This document shows positions 6,487-10,301 of a stretch of DNA of 10,301 nt, in pieces. Below the pieces are notes generated by a model that did not search any database, had not been told where the DNA came from, and was given only the letters and a program-made list of their open reading frames with translations. Source of the DNA: Prevotellaceae bacterium (GTDB lineage: Bacteria; Bacteroidota; Bacteroidia; Bacteroidales; Paludibacteraceae); assembly GCA_031255055.1 (NCBI GenBank), contig JAIRTG010000027.1, positions 1 to 10,301 on the forward strand. The letters run 5' to 3'. Each line of letters begins with the position of its first letter. Position 1 is the stretch's first letter. Position numbers and translations under genes: made by a program.

Positions 6487-8025
6487 TCACCCCGTCCAGC
6501 CTTCTCTATCCAGATTTCGATAATTGATTGCTTCGGCAATATGTCGCGATGCGATGTTTGTCGCATTGTCCAGATCGGCAATGGTTCTTGCCACTTTCAA
6601 AATGCGGTCGTAGGCGCGTGCCGACAGATTCAAACGCTGCATGGCATTTTTAAGCAGTTCGCCTCCCTCTCTGTCGGGACTGGCATGTTCGCGTTGCAGT
6701 TTCGACGACATTTGAGCATTGCAATACACGCTATCGATATGCCTGAATCTCTGAGCCTGAATCTCGCGAGCCCTGATGACCCTTTTCCTGACCTCTTCGC
6801 TCGACTCGGACGGTTTCATTTCCGATAGTTTCTCGAAAGGGACAGGCACTATTTCGATATGAATATCAATCCGGTCTAACAAAGGACCCGAAATGCGACT
6901 CAGGTATTTTGAAACAATGCCCGGTGCACACACACAGTCGCGAGTGGGATGATTATAATAACCGCAGGGACAGGGATTCATCGAAGCAACCAGCATAAAA
7001 CTCGCCGGATAATCGATGGCAAACCTGGCACGCGAGATGCTTATCTTCCGGTCTTCGAGAGGCTGACGCATCACTTCGAGCACCGTTCTTTTAAATTCGG
7101 GCAACTCATCCAGAAACAAAACGCCGTTGTGCGCCATCGAAATCTCTCCCGGCTGCGGGAATGTCCCTCCGCCAACCAGCGCAACATCCGAGATGGTGTG
7201 GTGCGGGCTTCTGAAAGGTCGTTGCGAAATCAACGATGTGTTGTTACCTATATTTCCCGCCACAGAATGTATTTTGGTTGTTTCCAACGCTTCGTGCAAA
7301 GTCAGTGGCGGGAGAATGGTTGGGATACGTTTGGCAAGCATTGATTTTCCCGCTCCGGGAGGACCGATCATAATGATATTATGTCCGCCGGCAGCAGCCA
7401 CTTCCAACGCTCTTTTCACACTCTCCTGCCCTCTTACGTCGGAAAAATCTATTTCGGCCTGATTTATATTCTGAAAAAACTCTTCTCTTGTATTCACCAC
7501 CGTCGGCTTCAGGGACGATTGTCCGTTGAAGAAGTCAATCACCTCGGTCATATTTTCTACGCCGTATACGTCCAGATTGTTGACAACCGCTGCTTCGCGG
7601 GCATTCTGCTTCGGCAGAAAGAATCCTTTAAACCCTTCTTCACGGGCTTTGATAGCGATCGGCAACACGCCTTTTATCGGCTGCAGGCTGCCGTCGAGCG
7701 ACAACTCACCCATAATGACATACTGATGCAATGTTTCCGGATCTATCTTTTCGTCGGCCGCCAATATCCCGATCGCCAAAGGCAGGTCGTACGCAGAGCC
7801 TTCTTTGCGGATATCCGCAGGGGCCATGTTGATAATAATCTGCTTTCGAGGTAGCTTGTAGCCGTTGAACGATAAGGCTGCGCCTATTCTTTCGTGGCTT
7901 TCTTTTACGGCATTATCGGGCAGTCCGACAAGGAGAAAACGGATGCCCTGACCTACACTTACTTCAATTGTGATCGTTGTGGCGTTGATGCCGTGCACCG
8001 CCGCGCCAAATGTTTTTACCAGCAT
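6487..8025 (-). CDS. yifB: YifB/ComM family Mg-chelatase-like AAA+ ATPase
   Basis: This 512-residue protein is full length for YifB/ComM. In naturally competent bacteria ComM is a hexameric helicase that promotes branch migration during integration of incoming DNA. In most others the role is less certain. The N-terminal ChlI/Lon-type domain covers about 1-165 (VGLPDNAVKESHERIGAAL at 33-51, IINMAPADIRKEGSAYDLPLA at 64-84). The AAA+ core has Walker A GPPGAGKS at 221-228, Walker B VLFLDELPEF at 302-311, and the arginine-finger region SGPLLDRIDIHIE at 379-391. A cysteine cluster, NPCPCGYYNHPTRDCVC at 350-366, may bind zinc. The C-terminal helical domain has LSARAYDRILKVARTIADL (467-485). It follows the probable outer-membrane protein gene after 31 bases on the same strand and is likely the last gene of a three-gene operon. 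No function joining the three is evident. Confidence 0.95.
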   Translation of the reverse strand: MLVKTFGAAVHGINATTITIEVSVGQGIRFLLVGLPDNAVKESHERIGAALSFNGYKLPRKQIIINMAPADIRKEGSAYDLPLAIGILAADEKIDPETLHQYVIMGELSLDGSLQPIKGVLPIAIKAREEGFKGFFLPKQNAREAAVVNNLDVYGVENMTEVIDFFNGQSSLKPTVVNTREEFFQNINQAEIDFSDVRGQESVKRALEVAAAGGHNIIMIGPPGAGKSMLAKRIPTILPPLTLHEALETTKIHSVAGNIGNNTSLISQRPFRSPHHTISDVALVGGGTFPQPGEISMAHNGVLFLDELPEFKRTVLEVMRQPLEDRKISISRARFAIDYPASFMLVASMNPCPCGYYNHPTRDCVCAPGIVSKYLSRISGPLLDRIDIHIEIVPVPFEKLSEMKPSESSEEVRKRVIRAREIQAQRFRHIDSVYCNAQMSSKLQREHASPDREGGELLKNAMQRLNLSARAYDRILKVARTIADLDNATNIASRHIAEAINYRNLDREGWTG

Positions 8026-8056
8026 AAATCAAAGATTTAACGTGATTGCGAGAGTT

Positions 8057-9106
8057 TCATTCAAAAGTCTTTCTTTGTTCAATAGCTCGACCGGACAGCT
8101 CGACCGTCAACGATAGGACTTGCTCAAACAGAATGGTTTTTTCCGAGAAGTGGAGATTCATTCCTATTTTCGCATCAACCTGTTTGTTGTTAAACAAACG
8201 GATCTGCCATTTGCTCAGCGCATAAAATTCGTTTTGTAAAAAGGGGGTATTCCAGTAGAAATTTCCGCCGTATTGTTTGTATAGCCTCAAGCGTTTTTGT
8301 CCGGCATACACAAGATTTTCGACGCCGAATCGCTTGTAGGTCGCATTTAGTTGGAGAACGGCCCCAACGGGTATCCACGTTCCGTTGTCGGTATTTCGTC
8401 GTCTTTCGAGTCCTGCCAGCACCCCCGCCGAAAAGTCGAGCCTGTCAAAAAAGGTTTTACCGGCCAAGTCGACTCCCAGCGATAGCTGTAACAAAAACTG
8501 CTCGCTTACATTGAATGTCGGCGTACTCGGACGTGTGTTTGCGTAGTGGAACAAATAGGCCTGAAAGTCGGCAAAAAGCGTCCCAAAGGCCTTATATCCG
8601 GAAGTTCCCAAGTAAAAGCTTTCACGCATTGTTTCCGACTGGGCGCCTGTCCAGTCGAGCCACACATTGAAAAAAGCGCGATCCCCATCCGACTGATAGA
8701 ACAAGCCGTTCATCACCGGACGGAAATAACGGATGGAATCTTGGATAAAAACAGCCGAATAGTTCTTCAGCAACGCTTTTCGAGGGAAGGCGCCTGCGTA
8801 AAAAGTATTTTTCCCGTCGGCATACCGATAATACACAACAGCCTTTACGTCGTCGATAAAGTCATTCGTTCCGCTTTTTTTCAACAAGTCTACGCCTGCA
8901 TAGATCCCGTGATTATTTTCCCATTTGATCCCCAATTCGGGCGTAAGGTGTACGCCTGTCATTGTTTGGTCGTCGGTCAGGGTCGACTTACCAAATTCCG
9001 TATTGTCGAAGAAATAATACATTCCGGCTTTCCAATCCAAGGTTTGTGCCGACAGGCAGGCGGGCACAAAAAACAGGAAGCACATTCGTTTTATAAAAGA
9101 CTTCAT
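8057..9106 (-). CDS. Secreted, probable outer-membrane beta-barrel protein of unknown function
   Basis: ATG at 9104-9106 is chosen as start because it places a clean signal peptide at the N-terminus (MKSFIKRMCFLFFVPACLSA, then QTLDW), and AAAGAAC precedes it. A TTG 36 bases earlier would bury the signal. The product has 349 residues, about 329 after cleavage. The mature part shows repeated alternating aromatic/hydrophobic strands and turns rich in G, N and D, for example GIYAGVDLLKKSG, KAVVYYRYADGKNTFYAGAF and QFLLQLSLGVDLAG. This suggests a 12-16-strand barrel, but I recognise no named family and the last residue is not the common C-terminal aromatic one. A Cys at 17 is not in a convincing lipobox. 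The gene starts 42 bases after the ZIP transporter gene and ends 31 bases before yifB, so co-transcription is likely. A link to metal uptake is only a guess from position. Confidence 0.8.
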   Translation of the reverse strand: MKSFIKRMCFLFFVPACLSAQTLDWKAGMYYFFDNTEFGKSTLTDDQTMTGVHLTPELGIKWENNHGIYAGVDLLKKSGTNDFIDDVKAVVYYRYADGKNTFYAGAFPRKALLKNYSAVFIQDSIRYFRPVMNGLFYQSDGDRAFFNVWLDWTGAQSETMRESFYLGTSGYKAFGTLFADFQAYLFHYANTRPSTPTFNVSEQFLLQLSLGVDLAGKTFFDRLDFSAGVLAGLERRRNTDNGTWIPVGAVLQLNATYKRFGVENLVYAGQKRLRLYKQYGGNFYWNTPFLQNEFYALSKWQIRLFNNKQVDAKIGMNLHFSEKTILFEQVLSLTVELSGRAIEQRKTFE

Positions 9107-9148
9107 TGTTCTTTTTTTAGAGGTTATCGCATCGTACGACAACCGGAT

Positions 9149-9904
9149 TTAGTGTGTATGTGTATGTCCGCCGTAGATTGTGAAGATATACATCAGTGCG
9201 ATTCCGGCCAGTATAACCGGCAGAAAGAGCAGTAAATTCTTTTTTGTACTTTCTCTCAACACTTCCGGAAGCAGGCTGGCGGCAGCCAGATAGATAAATC
9301 CGCCCGCCGCAACGGGCAATATGCAGGTCGAAAGCGGTCGGATATGATGTCCCATCAACAAAGTCAGCACGGTACCCAGGATAGCGCTACACGCCGCTAT
9401 AAAATTAAACAGCAGGGCATTATTTCTTGAGAAGCCGGCTTTTATCAACACAGCGAAATCGCTTATTTCCTGCGGTATTTCATGCAGGACAATTGCCAGT
9501 GTTGTAGCAAAGCCCATTTCGGGGGAAACCATCCACGCCGCTCCTATCAGGATACCATCCGTAAAGTTATGAACCGCATCGGTATAGAGGCTCAAATATC
9601 CGTAAGATTCTATGGGAGTATCCGTCTTTTGGTGAACATGGAGCAACTGGTCGATGACAAAAAAAGCCAGAAAGCTCAGAATACACAGCCAGGCATTTGT
9701 CAAATCGCCGTGTGTATGTTCGAATATTTCGGGGATTAGATGGAAGAACACGTTACCCAGCAGAGCGCCGACTGCAAAGCAAATAAGGTAAGTCAGTAAT
9801 TTCCGTAAACTTGCGGCCTTGAGCGACAGCATAAAAACGCCTGTAAACGATAGCAGGCTGACCACGATAGTACTCATTAGGGCCGGAATCCAACTATAGA
9901 TCAT
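9149..9904 (-). CDS. ZIP-family divalent metal transporter (ZupT-like)
   Basis: This 251-residue inner-membrane protein shows the eight-helix ZIP pattern: hydrophobic segments near 5-27, 35-58, 70-90, 108-128, 131-155, 163-184, 191-213 and 223-243. The metal-binding signatures are present: HNFTDG at 112-117 in helix 4 and HEIPQE at 141-146 in helix 5. The short loops carry histidines (HTH at 63-65, HVH at 89-91) and the tail ends HTHTH, sites often proposed to gather metal. ZIP proteins bring Zn2+ and other divalent ions (Fe2+, Mn2+) into the cytoplasm; the preferred ion cannot be read from the sequence. The start ATG 9902-9904 lies 36 bases after a good -7 box. It is the first gene of the likely operon zip, outer-membrane protein, yifB. 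No zinc-responsive (Zur-like) operator was identified by eye. Confidence 0.93.
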   Translation of the reverse strand: MIYSWIPALMSTIVVSLLSFTGVFMLSLKAASLRKLLTYLICFAVGALLGNVFFHLIPEIFEHTHGDLTNAWLCILSFLAFFVIDQLLHVHQKTDTPIESYGYLSLYTDAVHNFTDGILIGAAWMVSPEMGFATTLAIVLHEIPQEISDFAVLIKAGFSRNNALLFNFIAACSAILGTVLTLLMGHHIRPLSTCILPVAAGGFIYLAAASLLPEVLRESTKKNLLLFLPVILAGIALMYIFTIYGGHTHTH

Positions 9905-9939
9905 GTTATATATATGTTAAAACCTGATAAATTCAGGAA

Positions 9940-9972
9940 CAAAGTTAGCATTAAATTATCAGACTACCCAAA
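9940..9972 (-). promoter_or_regulatory. Bacteroidota-type promoter for the ZIP operon
   Basis: On the minus strand TAACTTTG at 9947-9940 matches the -7 box exactly. TTTG at 9972-9969, 21 bases upstream, matches the -33 box. This is the best promoter candidate in the window and predicts a start near 9934 and a leader of about 30 bases. Confidence 0.6.
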
Positions 9973-9999
9973 AAAAAGTTTCGTGTGTAGTGTTCAATA

Positions 10000-10095
10000 T
10001 TTAACGATTAGTGATTCGTGTTTAATGATTAGTGATTAAACACGACGAACTGCATTATGACACTAATCATTAAACACCAATCACTAATCGTTAAA
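10000..10095. repeat. Long inverted repeat, 35-base arms, 26-base spacer
   Basis: The arms at 10000-10034 and 10061-10095 are reverse complements at 34 of 35 positions. The one mismatch is C at 10017 against C at 10078. Each arm itself contains two variants of an about 21-base unit built on GATTAGTGATT, so the core occurs four times, twice in each orientation. The arms are A/T-rich like the genome background. The pattern suits a short non-coding repeat (MITE-like, or a dispersed intergenic repeat). No target-site duplication is recognisable at its edges and no protein is encoded. Confidence 0.85.
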
Positions 10096-10146
10096 CACTA
10101 AACAGCAACGGCAGTCTTCCTTAAAGAAAGAGAAAGAGAATTAGGG

Positions 10147-10245
10147 GGGGGAAGTCTCCCCCTCGCTTCAGCCCGCTGCGCGGTCTTCCGCTACCCCCTC
10201 TGCGGGGCGCTGCCCCGCAACGCCCCGAAAGTCGCTACGCGACTT
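10147..10245. repeat. GC-rich block with four consecutive short hairpins
   Basis: In under 100 bases there are four perfect stems with tiny loops: GGGGGA/TCCCCC (10147-10162, loop AGTC), CCGC/GCGG (10173-10183, loop TGC), TGCGGGGC/GCCCCGCA (10201-10219, loop GCT) and AAGTCGC/GCGACTT (10229-10245, loop TAC). The block stands out from its A/T-rich surroundings by base composition. It has no start-to-stop coding frame that I can recognise. It could be a dispersed repeat, the structured end of an element or a strong transcription end for a gene beyond the right edge. Confidence 0.7.
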
Positions 10246-10297
10246 ATATTTACCGGACATAATGCACCCCTTATATTCACTGGGCATAATGCACCCC
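10244..10297. repeat. Tandem pair of 27-base repeats at the right edge
   Basis: 10244-10270 and 10271-10297 are head-to-tail copies matching at 24 of 27 positions; both end in CATAATGCACCCC. There is no spacer between them, which argues against a CRISPR array. The window stops four bases later, so more copies may follow. Confidence 0.8.
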
Positions 10298-10301
10298 GCC
10301 G

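Larger units (their letters stand above)
9905..10301. other. 397-base non-coding region
   Basis: From the zip start to the right edge no protein gene is supported. From left to right it holds the zip promoter, the long inverted repeat, a purine-rich stretch (about 10122-10154), the GC-rich hairpin block and the tandem 27-base repeats. The base composition changes sharply at about 10143. Confidence 0.8.

Noticed and set aside
6541..7854. Several plus-strand frames of 66-157 codons
   Set aside because: All are antisense to yifB, whose AAA+ motifs run uninterrupted across the same stretch.
8546..9235. 229-codon open frame on the plus strand
   Set aside because: It lies antisense to the outer-membrane protein gene and the end of zip. 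The minus-strand product has a signal peptide and strand pattern, while this frame has no recognisable domain and no promoter.
10000..10095. Inverted repeat as a simple terminator
   Set aside because: The arms are very long, A/T-rich, internally repeated and separated by 26 bases. No gene ends beside it within the window.
10244..10297. Possible CRISPR repeats
   Set aside because: The two copies are directly joined without a spacer and no cas gene is present.

Overview
The window looks like a piece of chromosome from a member of the Bacteroidota, probably the order Bacteroidales. This is an inference from three things. Four candidate promoters carry the group's -7 box (TAnnTTTG). Start codons lack clear Shine-Dalgarno sequences and sit behind A/T-rich leaders. 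The gene set (ORF6N protein, AlbA_2/RecG-like regulator, TviB-type and Ugd-type sugar dehydrogenases, Era, YifB, ZIP transporter) is common there. The exact genus cannot be told from this sequence.

Left part (1-2574, minus strand, visibly more A/T-rich) is accessory in character. It holds a large AlbA_2/ATPase/winged-helix protein running off the left edge. Next to it lies a wrecked paralogue that has lost about 290 internal codons in frame and has a one-base slip near its end. An ORF6N-domain protein of phage or mobile-element type follows.

Centre-left (2697-5316, minus strand) is a two-gene operon of nucleotide-sugar dehydrogenases. A TviB/WbpO-type enzyme is followed after 22 bases by a UDP-glucose 6-dehydrogenase. 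Both make UDP-uronic acids for capsule or other surface polysaccharide. A large imperfect hairpin lies at the operon's end.

Centre (5317-6463): a divergent intergenic region with one candidate promoter per direction, a possible decayed coding fragment and a leader hairpin, then era on the plus strand. era converges on yifB, with a short perfect hairpin between them.

Right part (6487-9904, minus strand) is a likely three-gene operon, transcribed zip, then a secreted probable outer-membrane beta-barrel protein, then yifB/comM. It has a good candidate promoter in front of zip.

The last 400 bases (9905-10301) carry no gene I can recognise but are full of structure: a 35-base inverted repeat with 34 of 35 positions matching, a GC-rich block of four hairpins with 3-4 base loops, and a tandem pair of 27-base repeats at the edge. 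This is the least explained part of the window. I found no CRISPR array, rRNA, tRNA or complete insertion sequence, and no convincing new multi-gene system.
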